Shown here: positions 36,925 through 46,125 of the stretch, one piece after another
How the letters are laid out: each line of letters begins with the position of its first letter
Numbering within the stretch: position 1 is the first letter of the stretch
Assembly (NCBI RefSeq): GCF_000759675.1
Contig: NZ_BAWM01000018.1
Coordinates: 158,311 to 222,310, forward strand
Reading direction: 5' to 3'
Origin: Neobacillus niacini
Lineage (GTDB): Bacteria; Bacillota; Bacilli; Bacillales; Cytobacillaceae
DNA length: 64,000 nucleotides
Program-made: the position numbers and the translations under genes
Notes under the pieces: generated by a model
Told to the model about the DNA's origin: nothing
What the model saw: only the letters and a program-made list of their open reading frames with translations
Database searches by the model: none

Positions 36925-37754
36925 CTATTTAATTTCTACTACGTAAGGATATACAAATACCTCGCCGTTAAACTTAAACTCTGCCCATATTTTATATACA
37001 CCAGGTTTTGAAAATTTTGTAGCAAATACAGGCTCAGTTCCTTCAAGAGGATGTACGTGAATATAATTTTCGCCTTTTTCGTCAAGTATAACTACATGAC
37101 CTAAAGCTCCAAGATACTGTTCTGGGGTTTCTCCTCCTAAATCAAATGTAAGTTGGATTTCCTTGTTTGTCTTTAATGAACTAGGAAGCAGACTTACTTT
37201 ATGTCCGCCAGCTTCTTTCGTTAGTTCGGAGTCAACCATTAGAGAGCCTTCATTATGTTCTATATGATTTTCTCCAACCTTGAACGTAATTGGCTCTACT
37301 TTATATACCTTACCTTTCGGTTTAATATCAACAAATGCTTTATACTCCCCTGACTGTAATGAATGGGAAATTTTAAACACACCAGGCTCGTTTGTTTGAG
37401 GATGGAGATGGTGATACTCTTTCAAATCTGAACTAACTACGATTAAATGCAACAACTTTTCGTGATTCACATCTAAATCTGATACAGCTCTATGTCTTTC
37501 AAAGTAATAATCAATTCACCATTTACTACTTGGAGACTAGGGTTAACCTCACTTTCACCACTGTGGTTTTCTCCATTTTCTTGATGTACCTGACCATGAG
37601 AATCCCCTACGTCTTGCTCATGAACTACTTTTGTTTCTTCATGAATTGCATCTTTCTTTCCATGAGTTTCTGGTTCGGTTACAGAAGCATAAACATAATA
37701 TCCACTAACAGCCACCAGCAGGTAAACAAGAGCTGATATTGCCCATTTTTTCAT
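36925..37754 (-). pseudogene. Secreted His-rich protein, interrupted by a frameshift
   Basis: Two adjacent reading frames together encode one protein. Frame 1 (37473-37754) has a membrane/signal segment and a His/Glu-rich stretch, ending ITLKD then a frame change near 37485-37495; frame 2 (to 36925) continues AVSDLDVNHEKLLHLIVVSSDLKEYHHLHP and a beta-rich domain. One missing base explains it. The HHLHP and VHPLEG segments suggest metal binding. Placed in the copper block behind a CsoR-like box. It may be a true mutation or a sequencing error; programmed frameshifting is less likely. Confidence 0.7.
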
Positions 37755-37791
37755 ATCCTTTCACTCCTTAATAATATTAATTAACCCTTAA

Positions 37792-37815
37792 CCCCCCATA
37801 CCTCTACGGGGTATA
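37792..37815. promoter_or_regulatory. CsoR-like operator before the frameshifted gene
   Basis: The core ATACCTCTACGGGGTATA resembles the copA box. Its position 40-60 nt before the gene and the nearby hairpin repeat the layout upstream of copA. Confidence 0.5.
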
Positions 37816-37826
37816 TTTTTAAAAAA

Positions 37827-37853
37827 AAGAGAGAGTGCTAATAAATAGCACGT
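37827..37853 (-). terminator. Hairpin resembling the copZ-copA spacer hairpin
   Basis: Stem GTGCTA / TAGCAC (37835-37840 and 37846-37851), loop ATAAA, followed on the minus strand by a long T-run. No minus-strand gene precedes it in this gap, so it may be a relic. The rest of the 37755-38103 gap holds a perfect palindrome TATACCCTGGTATA near 37930-37945 and an AT-rich promoter region for chrA. Confidence 0.55.
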
Positions 37854-38103
37854 TTCATAAAGTTCCTTACATATTTATCATCATTCTAAGGTGCATACCT
37901 TGTTAACTACTTTATGAAAAGATTATATTATACCCTGGTATAGTATGTAAAGGGATAAATTTACATTTATTTAGTTATTTCTACTTCTTTATTTTAGTAA
38001 GCTTGCACGCTAGGATTGTAATTTTTTTGTAAACATATACAAATTAACGAAAACTAAAGATAGACTTATTTTATAATACTTGAAATCTTCTATAGGGGGA
38101 CAT

Positions 38104-39288
38104 ATGAAACAAAATAAACTAGCTTTACTGATTGAAATCCTTGTCGTTTCAACAAAGCTTGGTCTTACATCATTTGGTGGTCCGATTGCTCATTTAGGAT
38201 ATTTTCATGAGGAATATGTTCGTAAGAGAAAGTGGCTCGATGAACAGGGATATGCCAATTTAGTAGCTCTTTGTCAATTCTTGCCCGGTCCAGCTAGCAG
38301 TCAGGTTGGGATTGGCATTGGTGTATTGCGTGGAGGGCTACTTGGAGGAGTTTTGGCATTTATTGGTTTTACCTTACCTTCTGTCATAGCGCTTATCCTA
38401 TTTGCTCTCCTACTACAAGGGATGGATATTGAAAAAGCGGGTTGGATTCACGGTTTAAAAATTGTGGCCGTTGCCGTGGTTGCACATGCTATTAGTGGTA
38501 TGGCGTCCAAATTAACTCCGGATTTATCACGAAAATCAATTTCTTTGTTTGCCTTGATATCTACTCTTCTTTGGCAAACAGCTTATACACAGGTAAGTGT
38601 AATTCTAATTTCAGCAGCTGCAGGTTATTTTATCTATAAGGAGCAGAAAGAAGATTTCCCCACGGAAATTCAGTTTTCAATCTCTCGAAAATTTGCATTC
38701 ATTTGTTTAGGTTTATTCTTTGGACTACTGATTGTACTTCCTATTGTAAGAGAGTTGACCAATTTAAGCTGGGTGGCAATGTTCGATAGCTTTTATCGCT
38801 CAGGTTCGTTAGTATTTGGCGGTGGGCATGTGGTTTTACCGTTGTTGGAACGTGAATTTGTTCCAGGTGGATGGCTCAGTAAAGAAGCGTTCCTAGCAGG
38901 ATATGGTGCTGCCCAAGCTGTACCTGGCCCATTGTTTACCTTTGCTGCATATATTGGTGCTGTTGTGGATGGCTGGGCTGGAGGCTTACTGGCAACCTTT
39001 GCAATCTTTCTTCCTGCTTTCTTGTTGATATTGGGTACATTACCATTTTGGGAAAGCTTAAGCCGTAATCCAAAAATAAAAGGAGCATTAATGGGCGTAA
39101 ACGCAGCAGTTGTTGGCATTTTAATTTCTGCCTTTTATGATCCAATTTGGACTAGTTCGATAATGGCACCTATTGATTTTGCTTTTGCTGCCCTATTGTT
39201 TAGCATGCTTGCCTATTGGAAACTGCCACCTTGGGTGATTGTGGTTACTGGAATCATTGGAGGTTACTTACTTAGTTTGATTGGATAA
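38104..39288 (+). CDS. chrA: Chromate transporter ChrA
   Basis: 394 aa with two homologous CHR domains. Hallmarks FGGPIAHLGYF and FLPGPASSQVGIGIG in the first half recur as VFGGGHVVLPLLE and GAAQAVPGPLFTFAAYIG in the second; about ten membrane helices. Efflux of chromate in characterised members; substrate here is inferred. The ATG at 38104 follows GGGGGA; a longer TTG start is less likely. Confidence 0.93.
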   Translation: MKQNKLALLIEILVVSTKLGLTSFGGPIAHLGYFHEEYVRKRKWLDEQGYANLVALCQFLPGPASSQVGIGIGVLRGGLLGGVLAFIGFTLPSVIALILFALLLQGMDIEKAGWIHGLKIVAVAVVAHAISGMASKLTPDLSRKSISLFALISTLLWQTAYTQVSVILISAAAGYFIYKEQKEDFPTEIQFSISRKFAFICLGLFFGLLIVLPIVRELTNLSWVAMFDSFYRSGSLVFGGGHVVLPLLEREFVPGGWLSKEAFLAGYGAAQAVPGPLFTFAAYIGAVVDGWAGGLLATFAIFLPAFLLILGTLPFWESLSRNPKIKGALMGVNAAVVGILISAFYDPIWTSSIMAPIDFAFAALLFSMLAYWKLPPWVIVVTGIIGGYLLSLIG

Positions 39289-39295
39289 TTATTGT

Positions 39296-39340
39296 AAAAA
39301 AACGAGGATGCCCCATGGGACATCCTCGTTTTATCTTTTT
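39296..39340. terminator. Bidirectional terminator of chrA and nrdJ
   Basis: Stem AACGAGGATG / CATCCTCGTT with further CCC/GGG pairing, A-run and T-run on either side. It serves the convergent chrA (plus) and nrdJ (minus). Confidence 0.88.
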
Positions 39341-42188
39341 ATAAACCACACTTAAGTTGTGTACCACAGTTAGAACATGTATTACAGCCGCCAATTTCTT
39401 TTACTTTACCTTTACGGCAAACAGGACAGGTGTTGCCAACTTCAGAACCAATCGTTACATCTGTTGAACGAAGGTCACTAATGGTATCAACAAGTACCAC
39501 GTGCTGTTTAGTTTTTTCTGTGAATGTTGGAATCTCGTTTTCTTCTGCTTTAAGGGTAAGGACTTGTGAATCACGTGACCCATCCACATAGACTGTACCA
39601 CCCTTAGCTCCGCCTTTGTAAAGACGCTCATATACTTTTTCCACTTGTTCAACACTATATCCTTGTGGAGCATTAACAGTTTTACTAATAGAACTGTCAA
39701 TCCAACGCTGAATAACACATTGAACATCTGCATGTGCTTCAGGTGCCAGCTCCATCGCTGCAACAAACCAGCTCGGAAGATTATCTGGATCTGCTTCTGG
39801 GTGTTTATCAAGGTATTCTTGAACGATATCAGCTTTTACTTCAATAAATTTCCCTAAACGTCCACTTCGGAAATAAGAGAATGAGAAATAAGGTTCTAAT
39901 CCAGTTGAAACGCCAACCATTGTTCCAGTACTCACTTTTGTTACTCTCTATAAATCTTTATAGAGGGCGGGAATATTAGTACCCGCTCCATATGTCGCCA
40001 TATGGGTCAGACTCTATCACCAACCATAAATTATTATGGTTGCTCAGCGTATAGTCGTTGAGGGGTCAGCCACGACTTCCCTGCGGATTGTCTGGTAGGC
40101 TATGAGCCAACACTCTTACATTTTTACCCGATTACTTGTTGGCAAGACAAAGGTAGTAAGAGATACGCCAGGGTTTCCCGCATATAGCTAAGTTTACGCA
40201 GCGCTCTTACGAACACTGGGGGCAATTACTTTACCCGTTGGAGCAACAGTTAGCAAATGTGAATTTCTTATTCCATTTTCTAATATCGATTGACGAACAT
40301 CTTCAGGCATTTTTTTCATATATCCTGTATCAATAAATGCTTGTCGTAATCGATTTGTTTCTTCTCGTGTTTCACCGTTTAAGAATGGGAAGCTTCCCTT
40401 TTCCTTGGCTAATTCTACTGATGTTTTGTACGCTGTGGTTGCAATCACTTCAAAAACTTGATCAACAAGTTTATTTCCTTTTTCTGAACCGTACATCGTT
40501 TCACAGTAAATAAGCATATCGTGCAAGCCCATTACACCAAGACCAACTCGACGCTCTCCAAGAGCCTGTTTCTTATTTTCTTCAAGGAAGTATGGTGTTG
40601 CATTAATAACGTTATCCTGCATTCTAACGCCAACTGCAACTGTTTTCTTTAACTTCTCAAAATCTACTGTTTTTGTCTCTTTATCAGCCATTTCTGCAAG
40701 ATTAACAGCTGCAAGGTTACAAACAGAAAATGGAGCGAGCGGTTGCTCCCCACATGGATTTGTTGCTACTACTTGCTGTCCATAAGCTTTTGCATTTGTC
40801 ATTTCGTTGGCATTGTCGATGAAAAATATTCCTGGCTCTGCAGAATAAGTTGCACAAATGTTTATAAGATTCCAAAGTTCTTTTGCTTGGATTTTCTTAT
40901 AAACTCGTATTTTGTGGCCAAGTTTTTCCCACTCGCGAACGTCTCCAACTTTATGCCATTCTTCATTGTAAATCTTCATTTCCTCTTTATTATAAATTTC
41001 AACATATGGGAAACGAAGCTCATACTCACTATCTTTTTCAACCGCGTCCATAAATTCCTTCGTTAAACAAATTGAAATGTTCGCTCCTGTTAAGAATTCT
41101 GAATTATGAACGGTATAGTTACCACCAGTTTGAAGCTTCTCTTCAGCCTCAGCAATGATTTCTTCACTAAAACCACCAGTGCCTGGTATATGTTTATAAT
41201 TAACAATTCCTTGATACATTGCTTTCTCCTGGACAGTTAACGGAGTAAATTTAAGTTTGTCCTTAGCATGTTTCTTAATTGTTTCATCGTTTGTATTTTC
41301 AATTAAAAACCGTAGTATTCTAGGGTTTTGCATTTTTGAAATAATAAATTCAATAACATCTGGATGCCAGTCCGACAACATGATCATTTGGGCGCCCCTG
41401 CGCGACCCACCTTGTTCTACTAAATGTGTCAATTTCGCGATATCATCTAACCACGAAACCGAACCAGATGATTTGCCATTTACGCCTCTTGCCAAAGTGT
41501 TTCGAGGTCGTAAAGTAGATCCGTTAGTTCCTACACCACCGCCGCGGCTCATGATTTCCATTACCTGCTTACGGTGATCTGAGATACCTTCACGTGAATC
41601 TGGAACGAAAGGCATTACGTAGCAGTTAAAGAATGTCACATCTGTTTCTGCCCCAGCTCCATATAGGACACGCCCAGCTGGAATGAAGTTCATCGTAACG
41701 AGTTCTTGATAAAACTTTTCAAACCATTCTTTTCTCTTCTCTTCTGTTTCCTCAACAGAGGCAAGGCCAGTTGCATTTCGCTTGGCAATTTGCTCATAGA
41801 ACAATTCCAAAGGTTTTTCAATCACATCTAGTGATCTCCAAATTAAACCTGTGGCACTTTCTTCAGGGTCATCAAGAACACCTCTAAATTCCTCTTCCAC
41901 TAAAACCTTTGCTTTTTTACGCTCCCAATCTATTTCCATGATGTATCCAAGTCCGCGTGCCGGGAATTTTGGATCCTCTTTAATCGTGAGTACAACAAAG
42001 TCGCCATTTGTAAGGGTTATTTTTGCAGTGTCTTTAAAGGTGTAACGGTCTAACATGACCAATCGAGAAACACCCTTATGAGTTATTTTCATATCTGGGG
42101 TTACTGGGTGCACCTGGGGGAATAAGTGGATATCCTCATTCAACCTTTCAAAATCAATATTCATTTTTTGTCTAAAAACTACAGACAT
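39339..42188 (-). CDS. nrdJ: Adenosylcobalamin-dependent ribonucleotide reductase NrdJ, interrupted by a group I intron
   Basis: Coding sequence is exon 1 (40233-42188, 652 codons) joined to exon 2 (39339-39932, 197 codons plus stop): 849 aa. The class II enzyme makes deoxyribonucleotides with B12. Visible: FFNCYVMPFVPDS, the FFIDNANEM...NPCGEQPL active-site segment and, across the junction, the loop VAPTG|STGTMVG. The C-terminus carries a zinc-type cysteine cluster (CPVCRKGK, CNTCSNCG). Without splicing, translation would end 12 codons into the intron. NrdR boxes lie upstream. Host B12 supply is not seen in the window. Confidence 0.93.
39933..40232 (-). other. Group I self-splicing intron in nrdJ (300 nt, no ORF)
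   Basis: Boundaries follow from structure: exon 1 ends GGGT and pairs with GCCC just inside the intron (P1 with the required U-G pair), and the intron ends in G (39933). Core elements are present in order: P (near 40171-40185), Q AATCCGCAGGG (near 40080-40090), R CAACGACTATACG (near 40046-40060) and S GATAGAGTCTGAC (near 40007-40019). Removing it restores the APTG-STGT reading frame exactly. No homing endonuclease is encoded. Confidence 0.93.
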
Positions 42189-42205
42189 GAGAACAACTCC
42201 TTCAA

Positions 42206-42226
42206 AAAATTCTATATATTGTGTGA
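42206..42226. promoter_or_regulatory. NrdR box 1
   Basis: Core CTATATATTG (42212-42221) equals the NrdR palindrome CWATATATWG; GTGTG follows. Just upstream of the nrdJ ribosome site. Confidence 0.6.
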
Positions 42227-42302
42227 AATTCTAGTAAGCGAGACTATATCTTGTATTTCTTGTTGACTTAATATAAATAAATTAACACAGATAGGATGCA
42301 CA

Positions 42303-42350
42303 AATCAATATATAGTACCGAAAATATTTTCGACAGTACTACATATTGTG
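42303..42350. promoter_or_regulatory. NrdR box pair 2 and 3
   Basis: CAATATATAG (42306-42315) and CTACATATTG (42339-42348, one mismatch to consensus), centres 33 nt apart, about three helical turns, as NrdR pairs usually are. The 42189-42510 region shows no cobalamin riboswitch that I can recognise. Confidence 0.6.
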
Positions 42351-42510
42351 TTCAGGCAGAAAAACACAAGTTTGTCAAACTCAAAATAAACTAGAAACAG
42401 GAGAAAAGATAAGATATCTCTTAAATTTCGGCATAATACAGGAAAATTTAACAAATTTCGCAGGTTGCGATTTTTATTTACAGAAAATTTACGGTAAAAA
42501 AGGAGATAAC

Positions 42511-42561
42511 ATGATTATCGAGAATATTAAAAAAGGTATACTTAAAAAAAGAATTATTTAA
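42511..42561 (+). CDS. Possible 16-residue basic peptide upstream of the SRPBCC gene
   Basis: AAAGGAG lies 5 nt before the ATG; the frame encodes MIIENIKKGILKKRII and stops 14 nt before the next start. It is amphipathic and basic. It could be a leader peptide or a chance ORF; a longer frame from 42346 has no ribosome site. Confidence 0.3.
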   Translation: MIIENIKKGILKKRII

Positions 42562-42575
42562 AGGAGGAAGTATAG

Positions 42576-43055
42576 ATGATAGCACATATTGAAAAAGTTG
42601 CAACTAGCTATTCTGCCACATATGAACGCCATCTTAAACATCCTGTGGAAGATGTATGGACTTATTTAACCGATAACGAAAAACTGCCAAAATGGTTTTC
42701 AGAGTTACGTATAGACGAGCTTCGTGAAGGCGGGGTTATTAAGTTTGACATAGGAAATGGTACCTTTGAGGAAATGGAAATTCTTGATCTTGAGATGCAA
42801 TCAGTTTTGGAGTATACGTGGGGAGAGGACGTTGTCCGTTTTGAGTTGTCTCACGAACCCAATGGATGTTTATTAGTTTTTAAAGAGAAGATTAACACTA
42901 TCACTGCCCATACCCCAAGGGATCTAGCAGGCTGGCATGTTTGTTTAGACGTAATTCAAGCATTGATGGATGGCAGGACAATTGAACGGAGTGAAGAATG
43001 GAAAATCTGGTACGAAAAGTATGTAAAGGAAATCGAAAAAGTAACGCAACAATAA
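42576..43055 (+). CDS. SRPBCC (AHSA1-like) domain protein
   Basis: 159 aa with the helix-grip pattern ERHLKHPVEDVWTYLTDNEKLPKWF at the N-terminus and LEYTWGEDVVRFEL in the middle, typical of the AHSA1/START-like superfamily that binds hydrophobic ligands. Function unknown. AAAGGAGG is 8 nt upstream of the ATG. A bidirectional terminator follows. Confidence 0.85.
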   Translation: MIAHIEKVATSYSATYERHLKHPVEDVWTYLTDNEKLPKWFSELRIDELREGGVIKFDIGNGTFEEMEILDLEMQSVLEYTWGEDVVRFELSHEPNGCLLVFKEKINTITAHTPRDLAGWHVCLDVIQALMDGRTIERSEEWKIWYEKYVKEIEKVTQQ

Positions 43056-43098
43056 TAAAAACAGGCGAACCCCTAAAAATGGATTCGCCTGTTCATTT
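43056..43098. terminator. Bidirectional terminator between the SRPBCC gene and lipM
   Basis: Stem AACAGGCGAA / TTCGCCTGTT (43060-43069 and 43084-43093) with loop of about 14 nt that can pair further; A-rich and T-rich flanks. Confidence 0.82.
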
Positions 43099-43934
43099 TA
43101 TCTTTTATAATTCCACTCATCGTTTTCATATCGCTCTTTTGCAATTTTGTTAACGTATGCAAGTTCTTCTTCTGTTAATTGATAGGATTCGAGTTCGATA
43201 TTAAGTCCCTCTGCAAAGCCTTTATAAAAAGCTTCTTTTGCTTCCTCTAAAGTAATTTTTCTAGGACTGATTTCATTAATGGCCACAGCTTTACTTTTAA
43301 AAGCAGATTTCATTCGTTCCTTTACTCTCTCATTAGGATATTTAAATAAACTGAACAGCTTATCTTCATCTAAATCTAATAAAATCGATCCGTGCTGGAG
43401 GATGACCCCCTTTTGCCTTGTCTGCGCACTTCCTGCAACCTTACGACCTTCGACCACAAGCTCATACCAGCTTGGTGCGTCAAAACATACTGCTGAACGA
43501 GGATTCTTAAGTGCACTTCGTTCTTCATCTGTTCTTGGGACTGCAAAGAAGGCTTCTAATCCAAGTTGGTGAAATCCTTTTAAGATTCCTTCAGAAATAA
43601 CACGATACGCCTCTGTTACCGTTTTAGGCATTTCTGGGTGGTCTTCCGAAACAATGACACTGTAAGTAAGTTCATGCTCATGCAGCACGCCGCGACCGCC
43701 TGTAGGTCTTCTAACAAACCCTAATCCATGGGCTTTTACTGCCTCTAAATCAATTTCCTTTTCAACCTTTTGGAAATATCCAATTGAAAGTGTCGCAGGT
43801 TCCCAGCCATAGAAGCGAATAACAGGAGGTATTTTCCCCTCGCTATGCCAATCGAGTAATGCCTCATCCAACGCCATGTTAAATGATGGGGAACAATTAC
43901 CTGAATCTATAAAACGCCATACCTCTTTCTTCAT
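43098..43934 (-). CDS. lipM: Octanoyltransferase LipM
   Basis: 278-aa member of the biotin/lipoyl transferase superfamily, which moves octanoyl from ACP to GcvH in Bacillus lipoate synthesis. Segments [17 protein letters not shown] near residue 77 and the catalytic Cys in [25 protein letters not shown] near residue 150 are present. Proximity to gcvT-gcvPA-gcvPB makes sense because GcvH is the lipoylated carrier. Confidence 0.94.
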   Translation of the reverse strand: MKKEVWRFIDSGNCSPSFNMALDEALLDWHSEGKIPPVIRFYGWEPATLSIGYFQKVEKEIDLEAVKAHGLGFVRRPTGGRGVLHEHELTYSVIVSEDHPEMPKTVTEAYRVISEGILKGFHQLGLEAFFAVPRTDEERSALKNPRSAVCFDAPSWYELVVEGRKVAGSAQTRQKGVILQHGSILLDLDEDKLFSLFKYPNERVKERMKSAFKSKAVAINEISPRKITLEEAKEAFYKGFAEGLNIELESYQLTEEELAYVNKIAKERYENDEWNYKR

Positions 43935-44124
43935 ATAAAAAACCTCATCTTTATGTAGTTTACTCTTGTTTTAGTCTACCAAAATCTGATATGAATTCAA
44001 AACAAGATGTTTCTGATATAATCTAATATGTAAAAAGAAATATTTTGTCGTTTATTCTTTATCTTTACACGATTGACTTATATAATAATACATAGTGTAA
44101 CAAGCTTGAAAGGAGCAATAGAAA

Positions 44125-44508
44125 TTGAATTCACTTTATGTCCTACTAGTCATAATAGTAGCAGTTTTAGCTTATTCCGTTTTCACCTATTTTTATCAAA
44201 AAAGGATTGTTAAAACGGTAACGGAAGAGGAATTTCGTGCCGGTTATCGAAAAGCACAGCTAATCGATGTTCGTGAACCAAACGAATTCGAAGCAGGTCA
44301 TATTTTAGGAGCCCGCAATATCCCAATGTCGCAAATAAAAATGCGGATGAAGGAACTTCGTCCTGATTTACCTGTTTACTTATATGACCAAAGCGGCATG
44401 CGCAGTGCCCGTGCAGCACAATTTTTACACCGTAAAGGTTACAAGGATCTTACCCAGCTTCAAGGCGGGTTCAAAAAATGGTCTGGAAAAGTTAAAACTA
44501 AAAAATAA
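44125..44508 (+). CDS. yqhL: Rhodanese-domain membrane protein YqhL
   Basis: 127 aa: N-terminal membrane helix (about residues 4-22) and a rhodanese fold (LIDVREPNEFEAGHILGARNIP; LYDQSGMRSARAA). At the usual catalytic Cys position of the loop there is Asp (YDQSGMRS), so persulfide chemistry is unlikely. TTG start with AAAGGAG 9 nt upstream. Convergent with gcvPB. Confidence 0.88.
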   Translation: MNSLYVLLVIIVAVLAYSVFTYFYQKRIVKTVTEEEFRAGYRKAQLIDVREPNEFEAGHILGARNIPMSQIKMRMKELRPDLPVYLYDQSGMRSARAAQFLHRKGYKDLTQLQGGFKKWSGKVKTKK

Positions 44509-44517
44509 TCCAATGAG

Positions 44518-44545
44518 GACTTCCGTTGAGCGGAAGTCTTTTTTT
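44518..44545 (+). terminator. Terminator of yqhL
   Basis: Stem GACTTCCG / CGGAAGTC, loop TTGAG, then seven T. Confidence 0.85.
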
Positions 44546-44616
44546 GTTACTTTCCATAATAAAATTCAATGATTTTTACCCAATTTCCTTCCTGCACCAA
44601 ATGTCGGGCACAATAA

Positions 44617-44656
44617 CGAAAAAGGGTAGGATTCAGCTTCCTGAATCCTACCCTTT
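44617..44656 (-). terminator. Terminator of the gcv operon
   Basis: 16-bp perfect stem AAAGGGTAGGATTCAG / CTGAATCCTACCCTTT with 4-nt loop; T-rich on the minus strand. Lies just after gcvPB. Confidence 0.85.
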
Positions 44657-44664
44657 CTTCTATA

Positions 44665-46125
44665 TTATGCCTTTTGGTATTTTAAGATTGGTTTACGAGC
44701 GGCAGTTGCTTCGTCCATACGTCCGACAACGGTTGTATGTGGTGCTTCTTGAACAATTTCTGGGTTCTCTTCTACTTCTTTCGCAATTTGAATCATGATG
44801 TCAACGAATGAATCTAGAGTCTCTTTCGATTCTGTTTCAGTAGGCTCAATCATGATACATTCCTCAACATTTAACGGGAAGTAAATGGTTGGCGGATGGT
44901 AGCCAAAATCAAGCAGTCGTTTTGCAATATCCAAGGTACGAACACCTAATTTTTTCTGTCTTCTTCCACTTAAAACAAATTCATGTTTGCAATGCTTATC
45001 AAATGGAAGATCATAATACTCAGCAAGTCTTCTCATCATGTAGTTTGCATTTAGTACAGCATACTCCGTTACTGCTTTTAAGCCATCAGGACCCATTGAA
45101 CGGATGTAAGTGTAAGCACGAACATTGATTCCAAAGTTACCATAGAAAGGCTTCACACGACCGATTGATTGCGGACGGTCATAATCAAACACATACTCGT
45201 CTCCACGTTTTGAAATAATCGGCTTTGGTAAAAACGGAATTAGGTCTTCTTTTACACCAACAGGACCTGATCCTGGACCTCCGCCGCCATGTGGACCCGT
45301 AAAAGTTTTATGAAGATTTAAGTGAACAACATCAAATCCCATATCTCCAGGTCTTGCTTTTGATAGAACGGCATTTAAGTTTGCTCCATCATAATAGAGC
45401 TTACCACCAGCACCATGAACAATTTCAGCCATCTCAACAATGTTTTCTTCAAAAAGTCCAAGTGTATTTGGGTTGGTTAACATTAAAGCAGCGGTATCTT
45501 CCCCGACAACTCTTCTTAAATCATCAAGGTCAACTAAACCATACTCATTTGATTTAACAGTAATCGTTTCAAGCCCTGCTACCGTTGCAGATGCTGGATT
45601 AGTTCCATGCGCTGAATCAGGAACGATAACCTTAGTACGCTTTAGATCCCCATTTGCCTCATGGTAGGCACGAATCATCATTAATCCAGTCCATTCGCCA
45701 TGTGCTCCAGCTGCTGGCTGCAATGTGACTTCGTCCATTCCTGTGATTTCAATTAAATGCTGCTGCAAATCATACAACAGTTCAAGAGCTCCTTGGACAG
45801 AGCTTTCGTCCTGAAGGGGATGGACGTGAGCAAATCCATTGAAACGAGCTACATTTTCATTAATTTTTGGGTTATATTTCATTGTACAGGAGCCTAATGG
45901 ATAAAAACCTGAATCAACTCCATGATTTCTCCGTGAAAGGGCCGTGTAATGACGCATAATATCAAGCTCTGAAACCTCTGGCAGCTCTGGTTCTTCTTCG
46001 CGTAAATACCCTTCTGGAAGAAGGCTGCTAAGGTCTAATTCAGGAACATCCATTTCAGGGAGGCTGTATCCAATTCTTCCTGGTGTACTAAGTTCAAAAA
46101 TGAGTGCCTGGTCTTGGTTATGCAT
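44665..46125 (-). CDS. gcvPB: Glycine decarboxylase P-protein subunit 2
   Basis: 486 aa. The PLP lysine lies in [23 protein letters not shown] near residue 270; N-terminal [22 protein letters not shown] is the family signature. With subunit 1 it decarboxylates glycine and passes aminomethyl to lipoyl-GcvH. Starts overlap the gcvPA end by 8 nt. Part of the glycine-responsive gcvT-gcvPA-gcvPB operon. Confidence 0.96.
   Translation of the reverse strand: MHNQDQALIFELSTPGRIGYSLPEMDVPELDLSSLLPEGYLREEEPELPEVSELDIMRHYTALSRRNHGVDSGFYPLGSCTMKYNPKINENVARFNGFAHVHPLQDESSVQGALELLYDLQQHLIEITGMDEVTLQPAAGAHGEWTGLMMIRAYHEANGDLKRTKVIVPDSAHGTNPASATVAGLETITVKSNEYGLVDLDDLRRVVGEDTAALMLTNPNTLGLFEENIVEMAEIVHGAGGKLYYDGANLNAVLSKARPGDMGFDVVHLNLHKTFTGPHGGGGPGSGPVGVKEDLIPFLPKPIISKRGDEYVFDYDRPQSIGRVKPFYGNFGINVRAYTYIRSMGPDGLKAVTEYAVLNANYMMRRLAEYYDLPFDKHCKHEFVLSGRRQKKLGVRTLDIAKRLLDFGYHPPTIYFPLNVEECIMIEPTETESKETLDSFVDIMIQIAKEVEENPEIVQEAPHTTVVGRMDEATAARKPILKYQKA

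Noticed and set aside
39339..39935. Independent short gene starting MSTGTMVG
   Set aside because: It is exon 2 of nrdJ. Splicing at 39932/40233 gives one continuous 849-aa protein.
42189..42510. Cobalamin riboswitch upstream of nrdJ
   Set aside because: I looked for the B12-box and its flanking structures because the enzyme needs B12 and did not recognise them; NrdR boxes explain the region better.
42346..42561. 71-codon plus-strand frame
   Set aside because: It overlaps the NrdR box region and has no ribosome site at its first codon; only the last 16 codons have a plausible start.
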